Source of the DNA: Rotaria macrura
Taxonomy: Eukaryota; Rotifera; Eurotatoria; Philodinida; Philodinidae
Direction: 5' to 3'
Assembly (NCBI GenBank): GCA_900239685.1
Contig: OENT01000659.1
Span: 23,790-87,789, forward strand
Length of the DNA stretch: 64,000 bases
Below the pieces are notes generated by a model. That model had not been told where the DNA came from and did not search any database. It saw only the letters and a program-made list of their open reading frames with translations. Of this stretch, positions 35,901 to 46,914 are shown piece after piece (the stretch's first letter is position 1; every line of letters starts with the position of its first letter). The translations under genes and the position numbers were made by a program.

Positions 35901-36888
35901 AACCTGATTTTTGTTGTATTCTGTAGCAAATGCACATGCGCGTTGGTGATAGCATTCGAAGTGATAAAATATTTTCTTTTTCGTTGCTAATAGTCTATCA
36001 TCGCTGAGATTTTCTACACGCATGGTATCGTATGAGTTGTTGAATCTACCACTTTGATTGATGATTCGCATCGCCAAAATGATGACTTCTGTACAAAATT
36101 TTACTCAATACTCGTTCATCATCAGATAGACTTAAAGTTCAGTTCAACACAAAAACTATTTCTTATCACAATCTCTTGAATGGTCACAGTATGATTGGCA
36201 AAGTATTTTGATTTGTTGCTATCGGCACTGACTCATCGTGTCGTATTATGTTTCAATTCTTCTTGACCAACTATGACATTTTGTAGCGTGAGCATATTGC
36301 GTAGTGATTTTGATGATATTTTTGTACTTTGCTCCAGTAGTAGAATAAAAAACAGTGAAACTTGAAGTTTCATCATGACATGAATGTATATGTAGTATCC
36401 TTGGAATTATTTTGCGGTAAGGTAATGAGAACAATGACTCGCAATGTTTGAACTTTCATTTTCTTAATACTCTACTTTATTTCCTGTTAGTTCTATCTGT
36501 ATTACTTTATTCAGCCCATCATGCATAACTTTCTAGAGACGAGTAAGTTCAAATTTGCTTAGGTGAGTGGCACTTGCGCCTACAGCAATTCTTAGCCTAA
36601 GAGACTTGAGAAATGTGTCATATTTATCCGTAATTTACTGTGCTGTATTTCCTTTGTACTGTTTTCCCGATGACTTGCTGTCGTTTGTGTAACACACAAA
36701 AACTGAGTGAATCATCCTTTGCGTATTCTATATGAATGATTCCTCAGGTGTTGTATTGCATTTTGTTGTGTTCACTTGTAGATTGTGAAAGAACAACGCA
36801 ATAGAAGCGGATACGTAAAAGTACGCCTTCTTGCACATTTTCGTGCTAGCTATTTCATATCGATTCAACGAATCTGAGAGAAGCCGAA
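32976..36888. other. 3.9-kb stretch without a supported gene
   Basis: No gene recognised. Contains an imperfect hairpin at about 34999-35058 (CGTGCAGTT...TCAATGA against TCATTGACACCAACTGCACG) and a (CA)n run at 35211-35233. Its right end is the 5' flank of the sirtuin gene. Confidence 0.5.
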
Positions 36889-38294
36889 ATGGCACACGGC
36901 ATATCAGATCCAAAAAATAAAAAGGAATATTTCGATTCCATTACTGATTTAAAAGATAAATTGGATGAATTGGCTAAATGGATCAAAGAGAGTGAACATT
37001 TTATTGTATTTACCGGTATTTTCCTATATATGCCGTATCTTCTCAATTCCCTTCAATTATAATCAATCGTTTAGGAGCTGGTATATCTACATCGACTGGC
37101 ATTCCAGATTTTCGTAGTGGAATGGATACTGTCTTAAAGACTGGGCCTGGAGCGTGGGAATTAGAAGAGTAAGTGAAACATTTCCATGGAAATATTTATT
37201 CAGGATGAACAACACATTAATTCTAGTCATAAAGTCAAACGATCAAAATCAGCTGATGTTATTGATGACATGCAAAAAGCAATACCATCAATGGCTCACA
37301 TGTAAATCATGTCACTGATATTTGCTCATGCGAAAATATATTTGTAGGGCACTTGTCGCTTTACAACGACAGGGCATTTTGAAATGTGTCATCTCACAAA
37401 ATTGTGATGGCCTCCATTTACGAAGTGGTTTAAATCCGACTGCTCTCGCCGAATTACATGGCAACATGAATTTAGAAATATGTTCTACTTGTGGAGCCAA
37501 ATATTTACGTGATTTTGACACAGAAGGTAATAGAAACCATAATACGGGTCGTCGTTGTGATAAGTCAGAGTGTCGTGGTCGATTGAAAGATTCGATTATT
37601 AACTTTAGCGAAGATTTACCACAAAACGAATTAGACAAAGCATTCGATCATGCAGAAAAAGCTGATCTTTGTCTCGTGCTAGGTAAATTATCCTTATATA
37701 TTGTATTTCAAGCAATAACAATTGATTTTAGGCAGTAGTTTGACAGTCACACCAGCTGCTGATGTGCCAAAACGTGTGGCGAAACGAAAACAAAAACTAG
37801 CTATTGGCAATCTCCAACGAACAGCCTTGCACAAAATCGCTACACTCAATATTCATGCATTCAGTGATGCTATTATGCAAGGTATTATGGAACGGTTGAA
37901 TATTCCTATTCCGACTTGGATCGTTCGACGACGCGTTCATCTCAATTGTCAACATGTTTCGAAGAAACAGAAGAAAACGCGAATTCTAGTCGAAGGCCTT
38001 GATCCGGACAATATGGAGATTCCTTACACATTGTTCGAAAGCATTCAAGTGTTTATTGATCAGAAACTCGTTCAACAAGTCGACCATCAGCCGTTTGTAT
38101 TTGACCTCATTGACAATAATCAGCAATCGATCACTATTCGACTGCAGTTTTTTGGGCATTACAATGAAATTCCTTTTGATCTAACTTATGCTGATCAGCG
38201 AAGTATCCCGAACGACGAACAATTCTATCTGTTTTACAATCCGATGAAAGGAGAGTGGAAAAAGACCAGTGATCATGATGATTTGCCTGTTTGA
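36889..38294 (+). CDS. SIRT7: SIRT7-like NAD-dependent deacylase (class IV sirtuin), five exons
   Basis: The exons 36889-37015, 37075-37168, 37227-37301, 37348-37682 and 37732-38294 join in frame to 397 aa; AATAAA is at 38433-38438. The Rossmann NAD-binding motif is split by intron 1 (FT-GAGISTSTGIPDFRSG). SQNCDGLHLRSG and ELHGNM supply the catalytic Asn/Asp and His. Two Cys pairs (CSTC and CDKSEC) form the zinc site. LGSSLTVTPAADVP and GNLQ complete the NAD pocket. The spacing HLRSGLNPTALAELHGNM and the long C-terminal extension (about 265-397, a beta-rich region after IPIPTWIVRRR) fit SIRT7 better than SIRT6. SIRT7 removes acyl groups from histone and nucleolar proteins using NAD+. Unusual residues are GNLQRTALHK where the family has VNLQ followed by T-P-x-D. 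All catalytic residues are present, so it is probably active. Confidence 0.88.
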
Positions 38295-38439
38295 ACGTAT
38301 GTGTAGTGACAAAAACAGATATAAAATTTCGTACGTTTTATTCTTGAGATACTAACTGTTACACACTAAGTAGATGTTAGGTGCATGCCTATAAGATTGT
38401 GCATCAGTATGTTTATCGTGAAAAATATTGTTAATAAAA

Positions 38440-41147
38440 TAACAATTTTTGTTTATATGCCAGCTAGTCAAATTCAGTTGTCGGATTCGAACTGTGTTTT
38501 CGTGTGTCAAAATATATTTACAGATTGCAATGTCTATGAGTCATGTTGATATTATACAGAATTTTATGTGAACATGGGACGAATGCAGTTCAAATGTTTC
38601 GTTACAAAGAATAAGATCTAAATGAATATGATGATAAGTGTCATAGCACATTATCAACTGATTTGGAAGCCAATAAATAATCCCATGGCATAGTTAAAAC
38701 AGCGTTCTATCGGTCTTATGAAAGTATACTCCTAAATTTTTGACTTCTCTTAGTAAATTGATCATTTCTACAACGAAATTACATGAAGTTATTGATCAAA
38801 CTATGATATTTTTCAAATAAATCTATTACAACTTAATTAATACTCATTTTTACTAATCTCGAATGAAAATTGTTACGTTAAATTTCTTGGCAAAAGCAAA
38901 GTTTGTTTGTAACATATTAAACGATTCATAAACTACTTTCTAGACATTCTTGTACATGACGATAGATTTCGACAAGCTCTACAACACTATGAATGTTTAA
39001 AAAAGTGTTGATCTTGTTTTCAATATAAAATATGAAGAAAACCAGGAAGATGTTTTTCAGTCTACGTAGTTTCTTTTGCGTCTTATGTTGGAAAACAGAT
39101 TCGAATTTCTCTTGACATTCGTATTATTGTCGAGTTTATTAAATTGGTGTGACTGTGGGTGTTCATCTCTTGATTACCGGCACTATAGTTCGGCTTGTCT
39201 CACGAAAGATGATTCCTCTTGAATTTTAAAATGGTGACTTGTTATAAACAAAAAAATGAATCAATGTGACTTTCAGGATAGCTTGATTTGTCTACAGATC
39301 TGAACAACCTAAATTTTAGTTAACAGCTACCAAAAGAGGTCAAACGTTTTTTGAATTTTCCATCACAAAGAAAACATTCACTCGATTACAATGACATAAT
39401 AAGAACATTTTCGATGATTGTACAAATGCAAATCTTGATTGCATCGATAGCCGTGCTTAACAGGTGTGCATATCTGTTAGCATTATTCTACCGGAAAAAT
39501 ACATTTGAAATTGTCGCCCATGTCTAATTGTTCAGATTGTTATTCGATTGGAATCGGATTGTTTTTCTTCCGAAAAATCGAAAGAGTCTACCGAGAAGTA
39601 CTACCGGTGATATTTTCAAACAAACTGACTATCTTGTCGACGAATATGGCTAGGGGTGTGATGTCAATTAGTGGATATGTCACAGTAATTAGCTAAGTAA
39701 TTAGTTCCTGATTCATATGTGAGTTTTCATCAGATGATCTTACTAAACTTTTTCGTGCTAGAAAAGACAATTTGATTAATAGAGTGAACTTTCTAATTAA
39801 TGTATGCTAATTAAGTAACTCTGTTCAATTTTATCTTTTTTGCAACACGACGAACATTGCCCACTGCAAATACTCACTATCTCTTGTTCTCTTTTTTACA
39901 TTGTTGTCGACGGATGTTTCTATTTTGTGTAGCGTTTCTTAGATACAACTGAAAACGAAACTGTACTGTAGGCGTCTAATTGAAAAGTGTGCACTAGTTA
40001 CGAAATCCACATGCCTTCTTATTTCATCAAATGCGCCAATGAGAATTTGTTGTCGTGATACTAAATCATTCATTCTGACAAAATATAGTCACATGCGGAG
40101 CCTATTTGGTATTTACTGTACTCAACTTACTCGTTATTGAGTACTTGTGAAAGTATTAAACAAGTGTAGATTACTTAAATGATAAGGCTAAGTGCAGTTT
40201 CAGTTATTTATGACGTATCATTTTACTTGTAATACATTACTCCAGAAAAGGCACAAATACTCACGACATGACTTGTGACCATGATTTTTCACTGGTATTG
40301 AACTCCGAAAAGTCATGCATTATAACCTCGTTGCCTCAAACAACATGGCTCATTTTCTAAAGCTCTCTTATCATGTTAAATAACATAATTATTTTGATAT
40401 AAATTTTCTCTACTTACCAATCGTTCACGTAATCACATGAGAGAATAAATGATTCGGATATTTCCTGTGGTGGAGTACTTATTTCTACTACTTTAACTTA
40501 GTTTACTATTTCATCTGGTCATCTTATCTCAATATAGATAATTGGAATAGACAGGAGATTGATGGTTTCTTGTTTTCTTCAACAATTACTCAATTGCAGT
40601 CGTTAAGTCGATCTTAAATAATCGGCTTCCAATAAAACGATTAGAACAACGCTTCTGTGATGTCATAGTTGCCATTAATGCATTATTTATGTTCAATTAT
40701 TGAGCTCAACTCCAAAACTTATTTTTGATTGTTTCCATATCATCGATTCTCTATTATTTATTCTTCATTAATCATCATGAGTCAGTATTCTTTCAAGTGC
40801 GTACCAAAAATATATATGCTTTCTGTAAACATCATTAACGCATAATTACCTTTAACAACTGACAATGTCGAGAATAGAACAGAAAAATAGAATAAATCAT
40901 GACAAAAAGCTATTGAATGATAAATATGACACAATCAGAATACTTCTCTCGTATACTCCCTTCCACGTGTTCTGCAGATAAATATTCCCATAATAGTTGA
41001 GAGAATGCAAGAGAAAAATTTTCTAACGACACCTATTAAACGTAACTATTACGTATAATATTGTTGTGCCTTGCATTCTCTAGACAGTATCAATTCAAAA
41101 CATTCGATCGTTTTATTTCTACATGGAAAGTAGAATTGAACTCTGAA
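38440..41147. other. 2.7-kb stretch without a supported gene
   Basis: No gene seen; short frames such as 39505-39696 have no support. It contains the 3' flank of the sirtuin gene and the 5' flank of the ART-TPR gene. Confidence 0.5.
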
Positions 41148-43640
41148 ATGTGGAAGTTTATTTCCAGATGCATCAAGAAAAAAATTTCATCCGATTCGAA
41201 CAACGTTGCCGTCGTCGTCGATACAGAAGCTAAACCGACGACACTATTATCGTCCAAAGATGCAGCTCCAATACTACTCAACAAAACTCAGTCAACCAAG
41301 TCATCAAGGGTTCGGATCGTGCAAAACTTTACGTTGCTTTGGCTAGACTCAAACATCAATGAGTTTGATGCCGATTTTAGAAATTCAATTTCTCAACTTC
41401 GACGAGTCGTCAATACAATCTATACATTTACCAATTCAGGCCAATGCATCGATTTTCTTACTCAAACGAAAGACGAAAAAGCGTTCCTGATTGTTTCGGG
41501 CGCCTTGAGTCAATCAATCATACCTTTGATTCATGATCTATCTCAGCTTGATTCTATTTATATATTCTGTAGAAACAAGTCCATGGAAGAACAGTGGATA
41601 ACGGAATGGAGAAAAGTGAAGAATGTATTCACTGAGATTGAGCCGATTTGTGATGCGCTTAAAGAAGATACGCAACATTGTGATCGCGATTCTATTTTGA
41701 TCAGTGTCACAAGTAAAGATACCGATCGTCTTACGCCATCGTTCATGTATACACAACTGCTTAAAGAAATGCTTCTCGCCATGAACTATGACACAACGGC
41801 AAAAACAGAACTTGTTAAATTTTGTCGGGAACAATACCATTCCAATCCACATGAGTTGCAAATTATTAACGAGTTCGAACGAGACTACAAACTACATTCT
41901 CCGATCTGGTGGTACACTTGTGAATGTTTCACTTATCAAGTGCTCAATCGAGCTCTACGCGTGCAAGATGTTGAAATTATCATCAAAATGGGCTTCTTCT
42001 TACGTGATGTTCATCAACAAATTGAAAAAATACATTCGGAAACGGAACAACACGGTCTCTTTACTGTCTACCGAGGGAAAGGAATGCCGAATAACGACTT
42101 CGATGAAATTAAAACGAAAGAAGGCGGCCTATTAGCTTTTAACACGTTTTTATCGACAAGTCTTAATGAAAGAGTCTCACTAGAATTTGCTGCAAAATCC
42201 CTTCATAAGCCGAATTCAGTAGGCGTTCTCTTCCAAATTACTATCGATCCTTTGATTTCGTCAGCTCCATTCGCTACAGTCGGACCTGTCAGTGCCATTC
42301 CGAATGAAGAAGAGATTTTATTTTCTATGCATACCATTTTTCGAATCGGTCAAATTACACTAATCAAAGATAAACTATGGCGAGTAGAACTTACGCTAAC
42401 AAGTGACGAAGATCGAGAGCTTCAACAGTTGGCTCAGCAAATTCGGTTAGAGACATCAGGATTAACAATGCTGGATCAACTTGGCAGGTTGTTGATCAAA
42501 ACGGGAAACTTTGATACGGCTGAAAAAGTCTATCATTTACTACTCGAAGAGACATCCGAAGACAATGAGAGAGCTCATTCTTTGCACTATTATCATCTTG
42601 GAGAAATAGAATGTAGAAAGGGCAATTATAGCGATGCACTCGAGTTCTATCAGAAATCACTTGAAACCGGACAAAAACTTTCTCCTGAGAATCACCCCAA
42701 TTTGATTAAGATCTACAACGGGATTGGTTTGATGCATGACAACATGGCACAATACTCGAAGGCACTCGAATTCTATCAAAAGTCCCTCGATATTGGACAA
42801 GAATCTGTGTCGTCAAGTCAGCACAGTATGGCTGAAACTTTCAACAATATCGGAGCAGTATATTTCCACATTGGAGAGTATTTGAAAGCACTCGAATTTT
42901 ATGAACAGTCACTTGAAATTAGCTCGAAATCTCTCCCTTCAAATCATCCAGATTTGGCTTCTACCAACGGTAATATCGCTCAGGTATATCACCTTATGCG
43001 AAACCATTCAAAGGCACTCGAATATTATCAGCAATCACTTCAAATCCTAAAAAGATCTCTCCCTCAGAATCATCCAGATTTGGCTGTTATTTACAGTAAC
43101 ATCGGTCTACTGCAGTGTAATATGGGGGAATTCTCAAAAGCGCTCGAGTATTATCAGAAAGATCTTGCAATCAAACAAAAATCTCTGCTTCCGGATCATC
43201 CCAATTTTGCTATAACCTATAACAATATGGGTTTAGTACATAGTAATTTGGGCGAATACTCCAAAGCACTCGAATTCTATCAAAAGTCACTTGTCATAAG
43301 TCTAAAATCTCTTCCTCCAAATCATCCCGAATTGGCGACTACTTATAATAATATTGGCTTAGTGCACATCAAACTAATAGAGTATTCTCAAGCATTGGAG
43401 TTCCTTGAGAAGTCAATTGAAACCAAAGAAAAATCTTTTCCTCTAAATCATCCAGATTTGGCTACTACGTATAACAACATCGCTTTGGTTTATTGGAACA
43501 TGGGAGAGTATTCGAAGGCACTCCCATTTTATGAACGCACGGTTGCAATCGCAGAAAAATCATTACCCGAAAATCATCCTCATCTGCAAATATACCAACG
43601 GTATCTCACTGAAGTACGACTAAAATGTACTTCATCATAA
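41148..43640 (+). CDS. Arginine-type ADP-ribosyltransferase fused to kinesin-light-chain-like TPRs
   Basis: A single exon of 830 aa from ATG 41148 (MWKFISRC); in-frame codons upstream lack another ATG. Residues about 55-170 are the N-terminal domain typical of this bdelloid family (FTLLWLDSNI...SISQLRRVVNTI...DSIYIFCRNKS). Residues about 190-420 are the ART domain with the R-S-E signature: R309 in VYRGKG, S336 in FLSTS, and E387-E389 in NEEEILF. E-x-E is the arginine-specific form, so transfer of ADP-ribose from NAD+ to protein arginines is likely. From about 440 come a degenerate repeat and eight 42-residue TPRs of kinesin-light-chain type (YNNIGLVHSNLGEYSKALEF), linked by LPxNHPDLA. The DNA repeats with a 126-bp period. 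The TPRs probably select partners. There is no signal peptide, so the protein should act inside the cell. Confidence 0.88.
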   Translation: MWKFISRCIKKKISSDSNNVAVVVDTEAKPTTLLSSKDAAPILLNKTQSTKSSRVRIVQNFTLLWLDSNINEFDADFRNSISQLRRVVNTIYTFTNSGQCIDFLTQTKDEKAFLIVSGALSQSIIPLIHDLSQLDSIYIFCRNKSMEEQWITEWRKVKNVFTEIEPICDALKEDTQHCDRDSILISVTSKDTDRLTPSFMYTQLLKEMLLAMNYDTTAKTELVKFCREQYHSNPHELQIINEFERDYKLHSPIWWYTCECFTYQVLNRALRVQDVEIIIKMGFFLRDVHQQIEKIHSETEQHGLFTVYRGKGMPNNDFDEIKTKEGGLLAFNTFLSTSLNERVSLEFAAKSLHKPNSVGVLFQITIDPLISSAPFATVGPVSAIPNEEEILFSMHTIFRIGQITLIKDKLWRVELTLTSDEDRELQQLAQQIRLETSGLTMLDQLGRLLIKTGNFDTAEKVYHLLLEETSEDNERAHSLHYYHLGEIECRKGNYSDALEFYQKSLETGQKLSPENHPNLIKIYNGIGLMHDNMAQYSKALEFYQKSLDIGQESVSSSQHSMAETFNNIGAVYFHIGEYLKALEFYEQSLEISSKSLPSNHPDLASTNGNIAQVYHLMRNHSKALEYYQQSLQILKRSLPQNHPDLAVIYSNIGLLQCNMGEFSKALEYYQKDLAIKQKSLLPDHPNFAITYNNMGLVHSNLGEYSKALEFYQKSLVISLKSLPPNHPELATTYNNIGLVHIKLIEYSQALEFLEKSIETKEKSFPLNHPDLATTYNNIALVYWNMGEYSKALPFYERTVAIAEKSLPENHPHLQIYQRYLTEVRLKCTSS
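42600..43600 (+). repeat. 126-bp coding tandem repeats (TPR units)
   Basis: Eight consecutive ~126-bp units inside the ART-TPR gene, each carrying ACTCGAATTCTATCA-like and AATCATCC-like words. These are prone to unequal exchange, so copy number may vary between alleles. Confidence 0.8.
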
Positions 43641-44343
43641 TTTTGATTACCAAAATACTGTTCAGCGAACGCAAACGTGCCCATTTTTTAAACATTTACA
43701 TTGTATTGAAAATGAAAATATAGCTGTTCCTGTTGGATTAAGATTAACTTATTTGGAATTTCGAGTACAAAAAAAATATCTGTTTAATATCCAAATTCTC
43801 AGTTTTTTGTGAATGCTGCATTACTAGAATCTCCCGTTTGTTTGAATACTTTCGATATTCAATTGAGAGAAGTCGCAGGTCACGTGATAATTAATCTGCA
43901 TAGTCGATCCATGCTTGTATATTGTAGCTAAATCGAGAACGATTAAGTGTAGGATAGGATTCAGGCACTTTAAAAGAAAAACTGTTCAAAGATGCATGTT
44001 TTTAAAAGGTAACTAGTCGAGAAAAGTATTAGATTAAAATGTGTTTAACACAAGTAATCTATCAAAAACAAATTAAGTAGAGAACTCTGGAATCACATTT
44101 TCCTCCGTCCCGGACTTCACCTGAGTTCAAGTTCATATTTCAGGTGTAAGTGAGTGGCAGAATATGATTTGAACACTCATACTCACACAAGTACACTCCC
44201 ACACATATTCACATCCGAATCCTCCCATATGAAGAAAAAAAAACAGATGTTTAATAAGGAGAAAAAGTAAGTGATTATTATGTTATTCACCATGAGTTAA
44301 ACCAAACATTAGGTAAACTGTTGGAGGGGGATCATGTTTACAA
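43641..44343. other. Convergent intergenic region
   Basis: About 700 bp between the stops of the ART-TPR gene (+) and the 459-aa gene (-). ATTAAA on the minus strand (44250-44255) is a likely poly(A) signal for the latter. Nothing else was identified. Confidence 0.45.
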
Positions 44344-45723
44344 TCAATCACTATCATCACTTAAGTTATCACATCTAGTAACTGTAGCAGTCTTGTTACC
44401 CACAAACTGACCATTGTTATAAATGTTCATAATGGGGTACCGGGTGGTTTTTTTGACTGCGCGCCTGGCTTTCTCGGTACCAGAACTCCCACTTGGAGGA
44501 TAAGCTTCATCAGTTTCTGTTCTTGGATCAAAAGTATTGCTGAAGGTATAATTATTATTTTCTGCAATTGATCTCAATAATTGACGAGCAAGCTTGTTCA
44601 TACCCAGCGTTCTTGACATGGTGTAATTTCTACCATGATTTGATTCAGCGATCTGTGTTGTTGCGAGGAATTCCACAATATTTGATATAAGTGAAGTATT
44701 ATTACTCAAGTCATTTGGCTGATTTTCTATAGTAGCATCTAAGCAATTGATCATGAATCGGGCCACGTGGAAATCAGTAATATTATCAAAACCAGTAATC
44801 AATTGGCCATATGTATGCCCATTAAACAGAAGATTATCATTTTCAGATGATACTTTAGTTGAAACTAACAGCTGATTTTTTTGTGTAGCTTCGTGGCCAA
44901 TTGGCCAACGACTTAGCATGAAGCTAGTATCGTTTTTGCCTACATTTAAGCAAACACGCAATGGAATGGAACCATCAATGATATTACGATTGCCGTTATG
45001 ATACTGGTTATTATCATTCGAATTGTACACTTGCAATACTTCAAAGATTTTTTTCAAAGATAAACCCTGCCAATACTCATGTTTCACAGTGACCCAATAA
45101 TAATTTTTATATGGCTCTGGTTTTTTATCATATACTTGTATTTTCAGTCCTCCATCCGGTAAGTCCTTTAGTTGAAAATCAAATATTTCATTGTACATAT
45201 GAACCAGTTGGTGATATCTGTTTCTGGCACGCTGATATGCCATTGCCATTCTCCCGTAGCTATTGAGCATAATTTTGTTAATAGCATCTTGAAATTCCGA
45301 ATCAGCGCTATCAGGTTCTGGTTGAAGATTTTTGTCTTCTGCTGTTGATCGTTCAAGTTTTGAAGATAATGCTGGTGCTTCTTTCTGCTTTCGAGTCTGT
45401 TCTGCTTCTTTTAAAATACGCTCTTCATCTAAATTAGCTGCACGCAATGTATTGTTCTCCCTTATTAAATAACGTCTGCTTTCAAACTCACTCCCATCGG
45501 GAGTGGTTTTCTGTAGAATTGGATCGTTTAAATCAATACGATTGGTGGCAATAAACCAAATGTTTTCATATTTCATAACTTTATTAACAGAATCTGCCTT
45601 CATTTCATCATCTTCACTATTACTTTTAAACACTGCGAAACAACCACCTTTATTGTTGGGTCGAATGTTGGGTTTGCCAATAAGAGAATACACTCCATCT
45701 TGTTCAAAACGATTAATCATCAT
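44344..45723 (-). CDS. Unidentified 459-aa intronless protein
   Basis: A complete ATG-to-stop frame (MMINRFEQDGVYSLIGK...). Visible segments are: residues about 1-70 with GGCFAVFKSN and IWFIATNRIDLNDP; about 88-140 a charged Glu/Lys/Gln helix; about 150-225 tyrosine- and lysine-rich (YYWVTVKHEYWQGLSLKK); about 225-350 a globular part (IPLRVCLNVGKNDTSF, FHVARFMINCLDA); and a Ser/Gly/Lys-rich tail from about 400 (PPSGSSGTEKARRAVKK). There is no signal peptide, membrane helix or Cys/His metal cluster. The composition is less AT-biased than the flanks and there are no introns, which would fit a recent horizontal acquisition or a retrocopy, but this is inference. I do not recognise the family. Confidence 0.65.
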   Translation of the reverse strand: MMINRFEQDGVYSLIGKPNIRPNNKGGCFAVFKSNSEDDEMKADSVNKVMKYENIWFIATNRIDLNDPILQKTTPDGSEFESRRYLIRENNTLRAANLDEERILKEAEQTRKQKEAPALSSKLERSTAEDKNLQPEPDSADSEFQDAINKIMLNSYGRMAMAYQRARNRYHQLVHMYNEIFDFQLKDLPDGGLKIQVYDKKPEPYKNYYWVTVKHEYWQGLSLKKIFEVLQVYNSNDNNQYHNGNRNIIDGSIPLRVCLNVGKNDTSFMLSRWPIGHEATQKNQLLVSTKVSSENDNLLFNGHTYGQLITGFDNITDFHVARFMINCLDATIENQPNDLSNNTSLISNIVEFLATTQIAESNHGRNYTMSRTLGMNKLARQLLRSIAENNNYTFSNTFDPRTETDEAYPPSGSSGTEKARRAVKKTTRYPIMNIYNNGQFVGNKTATVTRCDNLSDDSD

Positions 45724-46169
45724 AATGGAAACAATTGCAGCAGTATGTAAAACGAAAAAAAAGCCAAGCGTCAGTAGACCATATAGTTAATAGCCGGTTT
45801 TAACCTATAAATAATTGCACTACGCGGGCGATACGCGTAACGGATCATGAGCTTTATAAATTTTCACGGTATAACTCTCACTGAGATAGCAAAACGAGTG
45901 AGATTTTTTCTTCTAGAATTTCTCACGTGTTGAGATATTGAATCAGAATTTGTGATTTCAATAGATCATTTTACAACAATGATTATTTTAACCAGAAACG
46001 TTTGTCGATATATACTACCGTGAGTACCCTATATATGGACACATTAAAATGCTATTCTTGGCATGTTAAGTGGTATAGAGGAGTTTCATAAGACCGAGTT
46101 ATACCTCTTATCTTGTCATTAACATTTGTCTCGCTTGTAAGCAAGCGATGACCTCTCGCTGGGGAATCG
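45724..46169. other. Upstream region of the 459-aa gene
   Basis: About 450 bp up to the second foldback element; no motif identified. Confidence 0.4.
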
Positions 46170-46174
46170 ACGAG

Positions 46175-46914
46175 GGAATATCTATCAAATTATAAGACGT
46201 CTCTCGATATCATCTTTTTCCTTTAAGTGTGACTCAGCGAGACTCAAAAAACCTTAGAAGGATTCATGCCCATGATCTATGGGCCATGAGTTATGATCGT
46301 TAGCTGATTTTTCTGCCTATTCATAGATGCGCACCAACACATCAAGTAACATGGTTTCGGTCTGAAACTTTAGGTGTAATGATCTTGAAAAATATACTGA
46401 GAGCTTCAGTTAAAATCAACGTTACTGGATTGAGTTATTTCATTTTAAAGCAAACTAGATTTTCGGGTTATATATATTCCATGTGATAAAAACAGGGAGA
46501 AAATCGGCGATTCTACCGACTGCAATTATTGAAAATTTTCAGCGGTAAACTACCTGTTGTAACGAATAGCGTAGTTGGCCGCTAACAACCATCCAGTATT
46601 TACGGCATGGGATGGCGAATGCATAGTTTCTGAAAACTTGATAGCTCTAGTCAAGATTGTTGATTTTGGTTGAAACTCTCAGCATATCTATTAGAATCAT
46701 CACGCCTGAATATACATGAAATTTCAGACCGAAACCATGTTATTTGATGTGTTGGTGCGCATCTATGAATAGGCAGAAAAATCAGCTAACGATCATAACT
46801 CATGGCCCATAGATCATGGGCATGAATCCTTCTAAGGTTTTTTGAGTCTCGCTGAGCCACACTTAAAGGAAAAAGATGATATCGAGAGGCATCTTATAAT
46901 TTGATAGATATTCC
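46175..46914. mobile_element. Foldback element with ~200-bp near-identical inverted arms
   Basis: 46175-46376 and the reverse complement of 46722-46914 are almost identical (for example GGTTTCGGTCTGAAA against TTTCAGACCGAAACC, and GATATCATCTTTTTCC against GGAAAAAGATGATATC). A more diverged inner part of the arms continues to about 46427 and from about 46664 (CTGAGAG and AAAATCAAC shared). The central ~235 bp contains TTGAAAATTTTCAGC, also seen at the centre of the foldback element at 16.4 kb. No coding frame. The target duplication was not resolved. Confidence 0.85.

Noticed and set aside
37201..37226. Alternative acceptor (TTCAG at about 37203) for sirtuin exon 3
   Set aside because: It keeps an open frame for a while but gives residues unlike any sirtuin; acceptor 37226 gives the expected DMQKAIPSMAHM segment and joins in phase with the next exon.
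41538..42135. Frames overlapping the ART-TPR gene
   Set aside because: Shadows of the long coding frame, which carries the recognisable domains.
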